Positions 11,813 to 23,400 of a stretch of 64,000 bases of DNA are shown piece after piece (the stretch's first letter is position 1; each line of letters begins with the position of its first letter). The position numbers and the translations under genes are program-made. The stretch is taken from assembly GCA_034387635.1 (NCBI GenBank), contig JAOANU010000016.1, forward strand, positions 558,001-622,000, given 5' to 3'. This stretch comes from Rhodosporidiobolus odoratus (lineage: Eukaryota > Basidiomycota > Microbotryomycetes > Sporidiobolales > Sporidiobolaceae). Below the pieces are notes generated by a model that saw nothing but the letters and a program-made list of their open reading frames with translations, was not told the DNA's origin and searched no databases.

Positions 11813-12081
11813 AGTCGACGAGACGTGAAAGCAGCAAGGGTGGGGAGAGCAACGAGCAACATGCAACAAGGTTACAATCGGGCGACTTGGCGTTTACTCT
11901 AGCTCTTACCTTGCTACGCGGACAGTAGCAGTGCGAACAAGTCAAGAACCACAGGCGAGGACGCTTGCATCGCGCGCCCGGAGCTAGAAAGAGACTTGCA
12001 ATACTAGAAAACTCCTCGTCCTCGAATCTTCCTCCTTGCCAAACGCGTACTGCTGAAACCGCCCCTTCCCTCCGAGCCTCA

Positions 12082-13278
12082 CTACTGTACATACTTCTTC
12101 ATGAAAGCCCTATGGTAATTCTGTACCCAGCCCCGTCATCCAAGAAAGAAAGATCAGCCCTCCGCCTGAGAGCGGTAAGAAGGAGAAAAAGCACGTACGC
12201 TACGCAGCAAGTCGTTGACAAAGACATTCTCCGGCTTCTCATCCACGCCCCTCGCTTGACCCTTGAAGATGACATCGTCGTCCCAACGACGTTTGACACC
12301 AAAGCCCGAAGTCGAAGTCGACGAAGACATGGTCGAGGGGGCGGGTGAGTGGCCAAGGGCGGCTTGCAGGTTCAAAAGCGGGCTGAGAGAAGAGGAGTAT
12401 AAGCACAGGAGAGGGGAGTACAGCAACTGAAAAAGGGGAAGAGTGACGCACTTGCCGGTTGCGATTTCTTCATCCCGGGAGACTTGCTCCGTTTCGGCTC
12501 GTTCACGCTCCTGTTGGCTCACTCGAGTGTCAGTACCATGGTACCACTGAAGCAGGTTCAGCGGGCGAGGCAGACCGGTGAGAATCGCAAGAGAGACGAA
12601 AGGAACGCACCTGCCTCTCCCTCTCCTCGGCCCTTTCCTTCTTGATCTTCTCCAACTCCCTCAGCAGCTCAGCCGTCTCATCCTCGTCATCATCACTGTC
12701 ATCACTATCTTCGTCTTCGTCACTCTCCTCCGCCTTGCCCTTGCCCTTGTCCGCCTTGCCCTCTCCTCCTTCTCCTCCACTGCCCTCCTCTCTGTCATCC
12801 TCATCATCGTCCGAATCATCCTTATCCAGGTCCGCCGCCTCTTGCAACAACTTCCTCCGTTTCGCCGCCTGCTCATCCGCTTCCGACGTGGCCTTGTCGT
12901 CCTGGGCCTGTTTGAGCAAGAGGAGTTTCTGGTCTTGAACGTAGCCTTTCTCTCCCTTGGCTTTGCGAACGGAAGCATCACGTTCGGCGGCGATGAGATC
13001 GAGCTTGAGATCGCGGCGGGCGACTTCGGAGGTGGTGCCTTGTCCGGGCTGCCCACGAGAGAAGAGGAAAATCAGCGGTCTGGTTGCAGCAGCCCGGCGG
13101 TGACTCGATAGCGCGCCCCGTCGACGCGGAAACCGAGGAACAGAGAGACACGAGGGCTCACCTGACGGAACTTGAGCTTAGTTTGGGCGGCCAAATCCCT
13201 TGCAGAGTAGACCTTGGAGTTTTGCCTGCCTTCCTTTCCCTGTGCGGGAGCCCATGTCGGCCTGTGTGCGCTACTCAT
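12082..13278 (-). CDS. CWC15: Pre-mRNA-splicing factor CWC15
   Basis: Start MSSAHRPTWAPAQG, then YSARDLAAQTKLKFRQ, matches the CWC15 N-terminus (A-RPT--PA-G ... SRDLP-HTK-KYRQ). An acidic Asp/Glu/Ser stretch is followed by AELLRELEKIKKERAEE, then NPLLNLQAALG, GVKRRWDDDVIFKGQARG and FVNDLLRS. The last exon is read as NYHRAFMKKYVQ, which fits the family's ending after an acceptor at GGTACAG. CWC15 is a component of the Prp19-associated activated spliceosome in the nucleus. The acidic linker looks longer than in the human protein. Confidence 0.93.
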
Positions 13279-14051
13279 GGTGTTCTACTGGGCGCAGGCA
13301 CGGGTGGACGGGCAGTCGACGATGGTTGGGAGGTTGAAGTAGGCGAGATGGTGGGAGAGAGAGAAAGCAGGCAGAGCGGAAGAACATGTAAGACAACAGA
13401 TGGTGTCAGCGCCACAGGCGAGAGACGGATTCCGTCTCGGAGAAACGTACAGCTCTGAATGTCGGTGTTGAGCGTGTGGTTTGATGGGCGGAGGTCGCGA
13501 GCCTGAGGATGGTCGGGACGGGCAGTAACAGAGACGAGGGCGAATGACTCGAGGGATGCCCCAGGTAGGTCGAAAGTGCGAAGTCGGCGCTGGTGTGCTG
13601 TTGTGTGACTCAGTCAAGCCAGGTGGGGCAGAAGTGTTTGTGCAAGCCAATTGCAAGTGGGCGGGGATGCCACGACGAGGGACACCTCGCTCTCCTAGCC
13701 TCTGTGGCTTGCCAGAGGAGCGGTTATCGTGTCATGGTAATTTACTACATCATGTCCAAGCTACATCAGAATTATCAGTAACGACGAGGTTGTTTGTCAT
13801 TCGATTGTTCCGCTCCTCTTGCTTTCGCTGTCCCGCTCGCATCTCGCTTTTCGCGCTCCGTACAACTACCAAGCGCTAGATTAGATCACGACTTGCATAC
13901 CCCTTGAACGACCTGCTACCCTCTAGGGCTCCTCCGTCCATCCGCTCGCACCTTGTTCCCCACTCACCTCCTGCCCCTCTCCAACTCCCAATTCACGCTC
14001 TACAAGTCGTCACTTACTGCAAACTAAGTCGTCAACACTGCCACTGCCAGC
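13279..14051. other. Divergent promoter region between CWC15 and the cyclin gene
   Basis: 773 bp separate the two start codons. I see only short frames without motifs. The stretch just before the cyclin ATG is rich in CTCC/CACT pyrimidine runs, typical of 5' leaders here. It probably carries both promoters, and leader introns are possible. Confidence 0.4.
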
Positions 14052-15352
14052 ATGGCCACCGTCCGCTTTCATGTCCCCAGCTTGAACCGACTCGCCTCGC
14101 TCCCCATCGATGTCCTCAACTCGCTCTTCGCCCTCGCCCTCACCGCCGCCGTTCATTCCAACGACCGCTTGGCTACAAAGGGAGTAGTCACCCGCTTCCA
14201 CTCCAAGCAACCGCCTCCCCTCGAAATCGGCCAGTACCTCGCCAGGTTAGCTCATCCCTCCCCCTTCCCCGCCCTTCCTGCAAGATCCTCCCGATAGTTC
14301 ATGTGGGGCCTCATCTCCATCGTTCTCGCAGATTAACCAAGTTCACTCCCTTCCCGCGAGACGCTCTCCTGCTCGCCATCGTCTACTTGAACCGCATCTC
14401 GCATCTCCCGTACACGGCCGAACCAAACATCCAACCTGCCCCTCTTCTCTCCGTGCCTCCCGCCGGCCGGTCCAGATCTTCGCCCAGGTCTCCCGTCCTC
14501 CCGCTCACGCCTTCCTCTCCTGCCTCGTCACCGGCTCTCGCACCGCCTACTTCGCCACTTCGAGCCGCTGTTCCCGTCCCGCCCTCTCCGACCATTTCCT
14601 CCGTTGAACGCCCTCGCACCTCCCCCATCCTCAACTCGTATACGCTTCATCGCCTCGTCCTCGCAACTCTCCTCGTAGCCACCAAGTTCACCTGCGATGG
14701 GACGCTCAGCCAGACGCGCGCGGCCAAGGTGGGCGGAGTGACCGTTTCGGAACTGTGCAAGTTGGAGGGGGAGGTGATCCGGTTGATGGGCTGGCAGCTG
14801 TATTGGGGCTTGGATGAGATGGAAGATGTCGCTCGAGAGGTGGAACGAAGAGGGGTGGAGGAGAACTTGATTGAAGCGGTCGAACACCCGCCAACCAGGC
14901 GAGAAAAAGGCGCCTCTTCCGCTGGCTCTCTCGCTCCCTCGTCACCAGAACGAACCCCTACTTCTTGCGCACACACTATGTCGCCCCCTCTCCCTTCTCT
15001 GCTTGAAACCCCACCCCGACCCATTCTTTCCACCTCGTCCTCCTCCGAATACACTTCTTCTCAACCTTCTTCCTCCGCTTCTTCTCCTCGTCTCTTCTCT
15101 CCCACCACCTCCCTTCGTGGCCGGCCACGCACTCTCACCAGTACTACAGCAGACGACCATGAAGAAGAGGGAGAAGGCGAAGGCCCAGGATGCGAGGACG
15201 TCACTCCACCCTCTTCCCCTTCGGTCGCTTCCGCAGACGGACGGCCCGAGAGAGACAGAGAAGGGACAGTCGAAGCGGGAAGGAAGTGTGTCAGTCTCAA
15301 GGCGAGCGATGAGACGGTGAGGAGGTTGGAGGCGGTCGCGTTGGAGGATTGA
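14052..15352 (+). CDS. Pho80/PCL-type cyclin
   Basis: Two exons, 14052-14245 and 14332-15352, give about 404 aa. The cyclin box reads FHSKQPPPLEIGQYLARLTKF then DALLLAIVYLNRI, the Pho80/PCL arrangement (P-I-I--YL-RI-K ... -YLDRI). It is broken by a Pro/Ser-rich insert of about 75 residues and resumes with LNSYTLHRLVLATLLVATKF, then GGVTVSELCKLEGEVIRLMGWQLY. The C-terminal 170 residues are Ser/Pro/Glu-rich and probably disordered. Such cyclins bind Pho85-like CDKs in phosphate or cell-cycle control; which branch cannot be told from the sequence. The ATG at 14052 is the first in frame with the conserved helix. Confidence 0.85.
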
Positions 15353-16637
15353 GCGGGAGCGACGGCAGGGCAAGGTGTTTTCGGCATTTTCTATGAACGG
15401 GGGAAGCTTGCATCTTTTGGGTTCCTCTGCTTTCGGGTGTTGTGACTAGTAGCTTTTACGACATCATGTGACATGCCTGAGGTGCATGTTCATCCCATCC
15501 GCATTTCATGCTAAACAACGGGTCTAGTTCGCCTAGCCCAGGTCAAAAGTTTCTACCACCAGACTCGACCACCCTCGCCCGTTCCCAAACGACCTTCCGG
15601 GCATGCGTGCTCCATCTCCCCCATCCCCCCATTGCACTCCCACACCCCGGTGCCGTCCTGCCCCGTCAGCCCTTCTGCCCCTCCCAGAAACCGCTAACTC
15701 GGGTAGTGTCGGGGGTTGGTTGGTGTCATCGACTGGTGGAGAAGAGTGAGGTGAAAGAAAAAAAACAGAGGGAGAGAAGGAAAGAGAAGAAAAGGAAAGC
15801 TGGAACCGTTGGCGAGGTGAAGTCGGGGGAGCGGGACAGGGGTAGAGAGGAAGGAGGTAGGTTGAAGCGAGTTGACTATGGGATTGAGAGCGGGTCAGCT
15901 TGTAAAACGGACAAGGGGAGCTGCTCGGAAAAGCGGATCGAGGAAAAGGGCAAACTCACCTGCAGTCCCAACCCTCCTCAACTCCTTCGACTCCTGACTC
16001 GCTCGGCAAATCCCGCCGAAGTGCCCGGTATGCAGCGAAGGAATGAAAGTCAAAAAGCAAGTTGAAACGAGAGCCGAGTAAAGACAGTAAGGGGAGAGGT
16101 AGAAGAGGAAGGAAGCTGCAGAAGGGGAACAGGTCAGCTGCCACGCGGGGGAGACATACGGTCCGAAAAAGAGCGTACATCTGATCAGCTCCAACTTGTC
16201 TGTCTCCTACTACGAGCCCGACCGAGGGACAGAGAGCGGAAGGTGACTCGAGAGGCGAGAGCCGAGTCGAGAGGAGCAGCGGAAGCGGAAGAAGAGGGTG
16301 GATAGGTCGGGTCGGAGTAAAGAAGTCCGGAGCAGATCAGAGGGGAGGAAAAAGCGAGAGAAGGGAAAGCGAGATGAAGGGAAAGCGAGATGAAAATGAG
16401 TGAGAGAAAGAAGGGAAAGAAGGAGATTCGCCTCCTTCCCGCTTTTGCTCGCTCAGGGTGACATCAGCAGCCGCGCAGTGCGCAGCTCGCTCACGGGATC
16501 CGCTCCGTAGGTCCGATCCGCATGCTTTCAGTTTCGCACCTTGACTCCTGTTCAACCGTCCCACTCGGCTCACCCCGCTTTTCCCGTTTGCACTTTTCGC
16601 CTAGGTACTCGACACACCAGTGCCCGCATCCAGCTTC
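15353..16637. other. Long intergenic stretch rich in purine and pyrimidine runs
   Basis: 1.28 kb without a supported gene. 15740-15870 and 16270-16430 are purine-rich (GAAAG/GGGAAAG runs), including a duplicated gggaaagcgagatgaa at about 16366-16396. The open frames here have the amino-acid make-up of such runs (Arg/Lys/Glu or Ser/Phe/Leu) and no motif. It marks the left edge of the accessory island. Confidence 0.45.
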
Positions 16638-17178
16638 AATGTCCAGAACCACTCAACAGAAGGCACAGCGCAATCAACAGCGCGAGCAAAACAAGAAGCG
16701 CCTCCTCCAAGGGATACAGGACGCCCGAGGAATCCTCCCGCCCGACATCCCCGACATTGCTCAAAGCGCCTCGCAACCTGCCCAGCAAGAACGCGTCGTC
16801 TTCATCCTGCATCAAGACCTCCAAGTAAGACAACACACACGCGACACACTGCGCGAAAAAGTGTGTTCTCTCTTCCCATCTCTTTCCACTCAAGTTCGGC
16901 ATGTACTCGTTCAGGCAGCGCAAGTTGTCCTGTTCGAGTGGATCAGCTTGCTCGCCATCAAGCAAGCTGATCCGGCTTACCTCGACCTCGGTCTTGCCTT
17001 TGTCAGTTTGGGCTCATCATTCCGTCGCTCGCTCCGCAGCTTTCTGCCGGTCACTTGCGCCCTTCAGCCATCAGGTCTGACTGGGCAGTCCCAGTTGGAG
17101 TAGCGCACGACACTCTCGCCAATCGCGTGGACATCCTGAAGCACTACCTCAAGGTCTATCCGCAAGAGAAGGAGAATG
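16638..17178 (+). pseudogene. Truncated gene of unknown function, cut by the retroelement
   Basis: ATG at 16638 opens MSRTTQQKAQRNQQREQNKK, a Gln/Lys-rich helical start. A likely intron begins GTAAGA after HQDLQ and ends TTCAG near 16916, giving a second exon AAQVVLFEWISLLAIKQADP. A third coding stretch reads AVPVGVAHDTLANRVDILKH and stops being host-like at 17178, where the 5' LTR begins. I do not recognise the product. It may be the original 5' end of the Fanzor gene that resumes on the far side of the retroelement, or an unrelated gene. The third-exon splice sites are weak. Confidence 0.4.
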
Positions 17179-17565
17179 TGCAAGGGCTGGACAGCCTTGC
17201 CGAACCGACTCCCCCGAATAAGCTGAGTCGTTTCCTATTTTTCCGTTTCTACATCTCTCTATATCTTTCGAACTTGCGTACTGAGTTCCCTTACCATGCA
17301 GCCTGCGTCCGGACTTCTACCCTACTCGGTCATCTCGGAGGTAGAAGTTGGATCAACGTGCATGAGGGAGCTTGGTTGTAGTTCGAGTTCGCTTCTCTTC
17401 TTTAGGCTACATCTATCCCTCTCGATTGTCGAATACTACGCCCGAATCACTGTTTGTCTCTCTCGTAGCCGGAGAGTTCCAGTCTCGCGCGCCCTCCCGT
17501 TCGACATCTCCTCCCAGCGGCTCGTCGTCTGTCTTCACTCCCCCTCGAAGACGGTACGGCTTGCA
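17179..17565 (+). repeat. 5' LTR (387 bp)
   Basis: Begins TGCAAGGGCTGG and ends GGCTTGCA. The first 283 bp (17179-17461) match the 3' LTR base for base by eye. The remaining part shares the block CGTTCGACATCTCCTCCCAG but differs by indels of about 28 bp and about 17 bp. Confidence 0.85.
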
Positions 17566-18065
17566 GTTTTTTAACAGTCGAGCATTTGATTACCTCGTCT
17601 ACCATTTCCGACCAATCCTCTCTCTCTTCCGGGCTTGCCTCAGCCCACTCTTCCCATTTGTCGTTGATCGACCCTCTCTCCGCCTCGTCGACTTCGGATT
17701 CCTCTTCCAATCTCTCTTCCGCACCCCCTATCCCTCGTCGCTCCCTCCGCGGTCTTCGTTCCCCTTCCTTCGGACCTTCCGACCTCGACACCTTCTTTTC
17801 CGCCCAACGTTCTATCGCTCGATCCGTTCGTTTCAACTCTCTTCCCGCTCCTATGTCCGATACTTCCTCGTCCTCTCGCCCTTGTTAGGCCAACACCAAC
17901 CCTATCGATGTGTGGGCCGGCGAGCCCGATCCGCCGTCTGGTCCTACCACACCTCCCGCTGCCCCTTCCGTCGCTGGATCCCGGGTCTCAGTGGGCTCTG
18001 CGCTTCGTCGTCAGCAAGCGGCGGACGCGTATGAGCGATCGCGAGCTGCGAGGATACAGGCCTTT

Positions 18066-19356
18066 ATGGATCAGGAGGAGGCGTTGAAGGAGCAAGTCGA
18101 GATTAAGTTGAAGTTGGAGGACGAGCAGTCTGAGATGGCAGACGGACACCCACAGCCCGCGTTGTCGGCACAGGCGGGGGAGGACGAGGTTATCCGCCGG
18201 CGGCTGGCTAGCCTAGCCCACGAGCGGGCATCTCTTGAGCGAGTCCTCGCGTCTCGAGGGGTCTCGCTTGACCGGAAGCCTCAGTTGGTCCAGCCTGCTC
18301 ACTCGGTTGCGTCGCAACGGGTTGGAGGCTCCCTCCACGACGGAGCGGAGCCGATTCGACTGGCCACCATCGGCGTCAAGGTCAAGGCAGACAAGCCAAA
18401 ACCCTGGACGGGAAAGTATGAGTGGCAGGAGCGGGAGAGCTGGAATTGATGAGTCTCTGACCCCTCAACCCTTCTACATCGTCCGCTCTCTATTCTCCTC
18501 TGATACTACTCACGGGTCTTCTATTTCTCCCCAAGCTTGGTTCGATTCCAGAAACAGGTGTTACCCCTTCACGTCGGTTCAAGACATCTTCAAGGCGCTG
18601 AGGTCGCACTGGGCGGACGATCACGCGGCGGAAGTCGCGTTGCAGCGCTATCGTGCGGCTCGTCAGGGATCCCTCCGAGCCCGCGATTTCGGCTCCTCGC
18701 TTGACTCTCTTGCTGACGCGTGCATCGATCGTGTCATCGATGACCTCGACCGTCGGACGACCTTCGTACAAGGTCTCAATCCGGTCGTACAAGATTTCGT
18801 CAAGACGCAACTAGCGTCGAGGAAGGCTTTGGGCAAGCTCGAGGAGTCCTTCGAGGACGTCGTCAAGATCGCGGCTCTTACTGACGGTCTTGCTTCGTTC
18901 ACGGGCAAGAAAGGGCCTCTGCCTTTGACTTCCTCGACGCATTCTTCCTCCACGAAGAAGTCCGCTAACGATATCTTATCCTCTTCCTTTCCTTCAGTCC
19001 CGAAGCAGGTCGTTCCGTCCGCGGTGTCGCGCGCATCGAACTGGATTGACGCCGCTGTCTCGTGGCAGGCCGAGCACCCAATGGGGGATCGCTCGAGATG
19101 GTCTGACCCCAAGGCACGGGCGCTGTCCAAGTCAATTCGTTGCTACAACTGTGGCAAATTAGGTACGCACTACTCCAAGGCGTGTCCGGCGTCCCGGAAG
19201 GACCCCAAGGTGGTCGTGTTGGCGGCATTGGCGAAGTTGAGTTCTCCAGTTCCGTCCTCATCCCCTTCTGTTCCGGCCTCTCCCCCTCCCGCGGTTAGCT
19301 CGTCGAACCGCTTCAAGCTTCTAGCCGAGGAAGAGGGAAAAGAGGACGAGGAGTAA
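18066..19356 (+). pseudogene. Retroelement gag, frameshifted
   Basis: Capsid-like gag. The first half lies in one frame: MDQEEALKEQVEIK, a coiled-coil-like Ala/Glu/Arg region, and KPKPWTGKYEWQERESW. The second half lies in the next frame (+1): TPQPFYIVRSLFSS, FKALRSHWADDHAAEVALQR, and a CCHC zinc knuckle CYNCGKLGTHYSKACP at about 19139-19186. The switch occurs at 18441-18447, where the first frame meets TGA. It looks like a one-base insertion, not a designed shift. Upstream, an ATG at 17853 in the first frame is closed after 11 codons by TAG at 17886, so gag more likely began at 18066 or used a now-lost start. The Gag stop is TAA at 19354-19356. Confidence 0.75.
19335..19341 (+). promoter_or_regulatory. 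Candidate -1 ribosomal frameshift site (G GGA AAA)
   Basis: In the gag frame the bases read G-GGA-AAA, fitting the X-XXY-YYZ rule for simultaneous tRNA slippage. It lies 12 bases before the gag stop TAA. The -1 frame is open from here through 19360-20414 and encodes the protease region, so a -1 shift would make a Gag-Pol fusion. Position, frame and sequence agree. Frameshifting itself is not shown. Confidence 0.6.
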
Positions 19357-20417
19357 GGCTTAGTCCACCTTTCTCCTCGCTTCCTAGTACCCGGACCACT
19401 TTCCCCCGTTCCATTGATGAATCTCCTCAGCACACTACCGAGACTTTATGTCCGTGTAGAGAATTAGTCGCTACGAGCATTTCTGAGGGACGAGGGGAGC
19501 CGACAGTTGACGATCTTTGGGAATTCCTTTCAAGTCGCAACCCGTCGCCTTCCTCTCTTCCGCCGCCACCCTCTCCTTCCTCACCTTCCGCGTCTCCTCC
19601 TGTACCTGCTATATCAGCCACAGTCGTAGAGAGCTCGTTGACCCCATCTAGTTCGACTCTACCAAGTAACGAGTGTGTAACAGATGGTCCTTCTCCTGAG
19701 ATTCCTCGCCGTTCCTCCAGTCCGAGTAAAGCGAGAAGAAAGGCGAAGAACAAAACTAAGTCGCTTCCTCCGCCTCCGCCTATTGCTGAGTCCCCGCTGA
19801 CGGTCCCTTCCCTTTTCTCCTCGTCCGAAGGTGTTCAGGTGAAGGGAATGTCCTTGGTTGATTCCGGGGCGCAGGCAGACGTGATCTCCCCCCTCTTGGC
19901 GCATCGATTGGGTCTCCCAGTTCGCCGGCTCGTCGCTCCCGTGCATGCAGACCTCGCGGCGGAAGGGCAGCAGGTTCGCCTCTCCCTTTTCGCTGTCGTC
20001 GATATCACTGTCGGCGGACTCGAGGTCAAGGGTCGCTCCTGTTTCGTCTGTCCTCTCCCGTCAGGGACGGACGCGATCCTAGGAGTCCCTTGGCTCCGCG
20101 ACACAGGAACTGCGGTGTCCGCCAGCAAGCTGTTCGTCGCGCCGACCGGCCCTTCTCGGGATGTTTATGACTTCGAGAAGGGAGTCTTCGTCGATCAGCC
20201 CTCAAGGAACTTACTTGACCTGGGGTACACGGATCGACAAATGGGGGACAATGAGTTGAGTTCTTTCATACTCTGCGCCCTTTCCGCTGGAGTTGACCCG
20301 TCACTGGTCGCTCAAACAGTGGAGTCAATTGAGTTAGAACCTCACAATCCGTTACTCGATGACGAGGACGACGACCCGAAGGTCGTGGATCTTTCAGAGG
20401 AGGAGGCCAAAGTTTAG
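19342..20417 (+). CDS. Retroelement pol, linker and aspartic protease segment
   Basis: Reached by a -1 shift from gag, this frame has no stop from before 19350 to TAG at 20415-20417. The first ATG is at 19638. A Ser/Pro-rich linker is followed by the retropepsin active site LVDSGAQADVIS (DSG, about 19855-19890), the hydrophobic VVDITVGGLEVKG, and ILGVPWLRDTG, the ILG motif of the protease fold. An acidic tail then runs to the TAG. The next codon continues directly, in the same frame, into the RT domain, so the TAG either disables the polyprotein or is read through. Confidence 0.8.
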
Positions 20418-23400
20418 TTGGCCGCTCTTCTGAAACGTTTTGATGACATTTTTGTCGATGAACTGCCAGGTCCGCCTCCCTTCCGGCCGATCAATCACGA
20501 GATCCTCCTCAAAGAGTCCGACAAGAAGGTCCGACCGTTCGCCATCCACATCCCGGAGCGCTACAAGGCCCAATGGACGGCACACCTTCGTAAATTCGTC
20601 GAAACTGGTTTCTGGTCGCCGACGGCGCTCGACAGCGCCTGCAGCATGTTCGCCGTCCCCAAGCACGACAAGTCCCAAGCTCGATTCGTCGTCAACTTGA
20701 AGCCTCGCAACGAGAACACGGTTCCACTCGCGTCGCCTATCCCGGACATGAAGGATCTTCGTAACCGTTTCGCGTCAAATCCGGTCCGCTCCAAGCTCGA
20801 CTTCAAGCAGGCGTATGAGCAGATTCGCCTCGCTCTTGCGTCCGTACCACTCTCGGGGTTCGTTACCCCGAACGGTACATTCATTTCTCACGTCATGCAA
20901 CAAGGCGACCGCAACGCACCCGACACCATGCACCGAGTCTGTTACCTCATGTTCGCCAAGGCCATCGGACGCTTCCTCGATGTCTTCTACGACGACGTGC
21001 TCATCTACTCCAAAAATCGTCGTGCTCACCTCCGATACCTCGACATCGTGTTTACTACCCTCCGACACTACAAGTTCTATCTTTCACGTTCAAAAGTAGA
21101 ATTCATGGAGCCTCGGATCAACGCCCTTGGCGCCGTCATCGATGACGAGGGGATACACGTGTCGCAGGAGAAGTGGGAGATGGTGAAGAGGTGGCCTACG
21201 CCTAAGTCCCCGAAGGACATTCTCCGCTTCATGGGGACAGTTCAATGGATGGCTGACCACCTTCCCGGTCTCAACGAGATTGCTGCGCCGCTAACTCGCC
21301 TCACCGGTAAGGTTGACTTCGTTTGGTCGCCTGCTTGCGACTTCGCTTTCGACCTCCTCAAATCTCTCGTCCCCGAAACCCTAAAACCCCTCGACCTCGA
21401 ACGCCTCGAAGACCAATCAGAACGCCTCTACCTCTTCACCGACGCGTCTATCTACGGTTGTGGTGGTTGGTTAGGGCAGGGTGCTTCTCGCGAATCCGCT
21501 CGCCCCGTCCGCTTCTTTTCCTCCAAATTCAACTCCGCCCAACGCAACTACTCAACGACGGATCAGGAACTATTGGGAGTGTTTGTGGGCGTACGGAAGA
21601 TGCATGAGCAGTTGGTGGGTTGGAAGTTCGTTGTGGTGTGCGATCACGAGCCCCTCAAAACCTACTGGACTCAACCGCCGAAGCAGACCCGCGGCCATGT
21701 TCGCCTCTGGGAAGTCCTCGCCCAGTACAACTTCGTGTGGGAGTTCATCCCCGGGAAGAACAACACCCTTGCCGACTCGTTATCACGGTTAGCAGAGATT
21801 GAGGAGTTAGACGGGATTGACCTTCCCGTCGCAGAGGAACCCGTTCCTGCCGGGGACGATTCAGAATCATTTTCAAGCTCACTTACGCCTCGAGTGCAGT
21901 TCGCGATGGCTGGGTTGGTCGCCGCCGTTGCAACTCGCCTCGAGGCGCTGGAGGTGCCGTTGCTTCCCTCTCCCTCTATCATGAGCGCAACGGTACTGAC
22001 GGGATTCGCCCCTTCCTTCGTCGCTGCATTGCGCGATGCGTTGGAACGCAACCCGCTGGCCGGCAAGATCCTCGCGAACCCCGCCGCCTACCCGTCGTTC
22101 TCTTTGATCGACGGTCTCCTCTTCCATCTGTCGGATTCGTCTCGTCAACTCGTAATTCCCGCCGGCTCCTCGCCACCCACGACTACCTCTCCCTCCATGG
22201 TTTTCGCCGAGGCAGTACTCCAACACTGTCACACGGCGGTCGGTCATCTCGGGTTCACTCGGACTCTCGCTTACGTTCGCCGGTACTTCTGGTGGCGAGA
22301 TATGGTGAGGGACACGGAGGATTACGTCAAGGGATGCGAACCGTGTGCTCGCAACAAGTCGACTACGACTCGTCCGTACGGCCTTCTGCACCCTCTCCCC
22401 GTCCCTTCCGTCCCCTGGTCCATGGTCGGTATGAACTTCGTCGTCAGCTTGCCACTTGTTCCCTTCAACGGTCGGCTCGTCGACTCCATCTTAACCGTTA
22501 CGGACTACCTCTCCCGTATGGTCGTCCTCATTCCCATGCCGTCTACCTCGACCGCTCCTCAAGTCGCCGACGATTTCCACTTGGCCGTCTATCGTCGATT
22601 CGGCCTCCCTTCCGCCATGGTCAGCGATCGCGATCACAAGTTCAACTCGTCGTTTTGGCGTGCCTTACATGCGAAACTCGGGTCGGCTCTTAAGATGTCA
22701 ACAGCAGCGCACCCTCAAACGGATGGTCGCGCTGAGGTTACCAACAAGTCGGTCGGCCAGATTCTCCGTATTCTCGCCGAGGACAATAACGACGACTGGC
22801 CTTCATTACTCGTCGCAACCGAGTTTGCGCTCAACGCGTCGTCGCCGTCCAGCACCCTCCCCTCTCCTTTCGACATCGTCCACGGTTTCCTACCCCGCTC
22901 TCTTCCTTCTCTTGGCTGGGACCCAGCCGGCGACCTTGATGCGGAAGGGTTCGCGGAGCGGTCTCGCTTGAATGCGTTAAAGGCGACCGACGCCATCATC
23001 GCGGCCCGTGTTTCCACAACTCACCAAGAAAATAAGCACCGCCGTGACGACGCAGGGGTCTTCTCGGTAGGGGACAAGGCTTACATCTCGACGTCGGGTA
23101 TGAAGATGCCGAAGGAGATCTCAGGGAAGTTCGTTCCCAAGTTTATCGGCCCTTTTCCCATCGTTGCCGCTGATTCCTCCTCCTCGACCTACACCTTCGA
23201 CCTCCCTCCTCACCTCCGCGTCCACCGACGTTTCCACGCCTCAAAGCTCCGTCGCCACTTCCCGAACGACGATGCTCGGTTCTCTGCCCGCTCCCTCGCA
23301 TCCCCTGCTGCGGTCGTCGCTGCCGCCGACGGTGCTGAAGCGGAATACCTCATCGAGAAGGTCGTCGATGACCGTCTTCGGTACGGTAAGATCCAATTCC

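Noticed and set aside
12578..13111. Hydrophobic plus-strand frame resembling a membrane protein
   Set aside because: It is the antisense of the acidic Asp/Glu linker of CWC15 (GAT/GAC reversed gives Ile/Val/Leu).
15508..16065. 185-codon frame upstream of the accessory island
   Set aside because: It consists of Lys/Arg/Glu from purine runs with no motif, homologue or splice context.
15895..16194. Minus-strand 99-codon frame
   Set aside because: Ser/Phe/Leu-rich readout of purine tracts on the other strand, without motif or conserved start.
17566..17600. tRNA primer-binding site after the 5' LTR
   Set aside because: The sequence after the LTR does not begin TGG and no match to a tRNA 3' end could be recognised; self-priming or a diverged site remain possible.
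17586..17888. Start of gag upstream of TAG 17886
   Set aside because: The frame opens without an ATG; its only ATG (17853) is closed after 11 codons, so this is more likely leader sequence.
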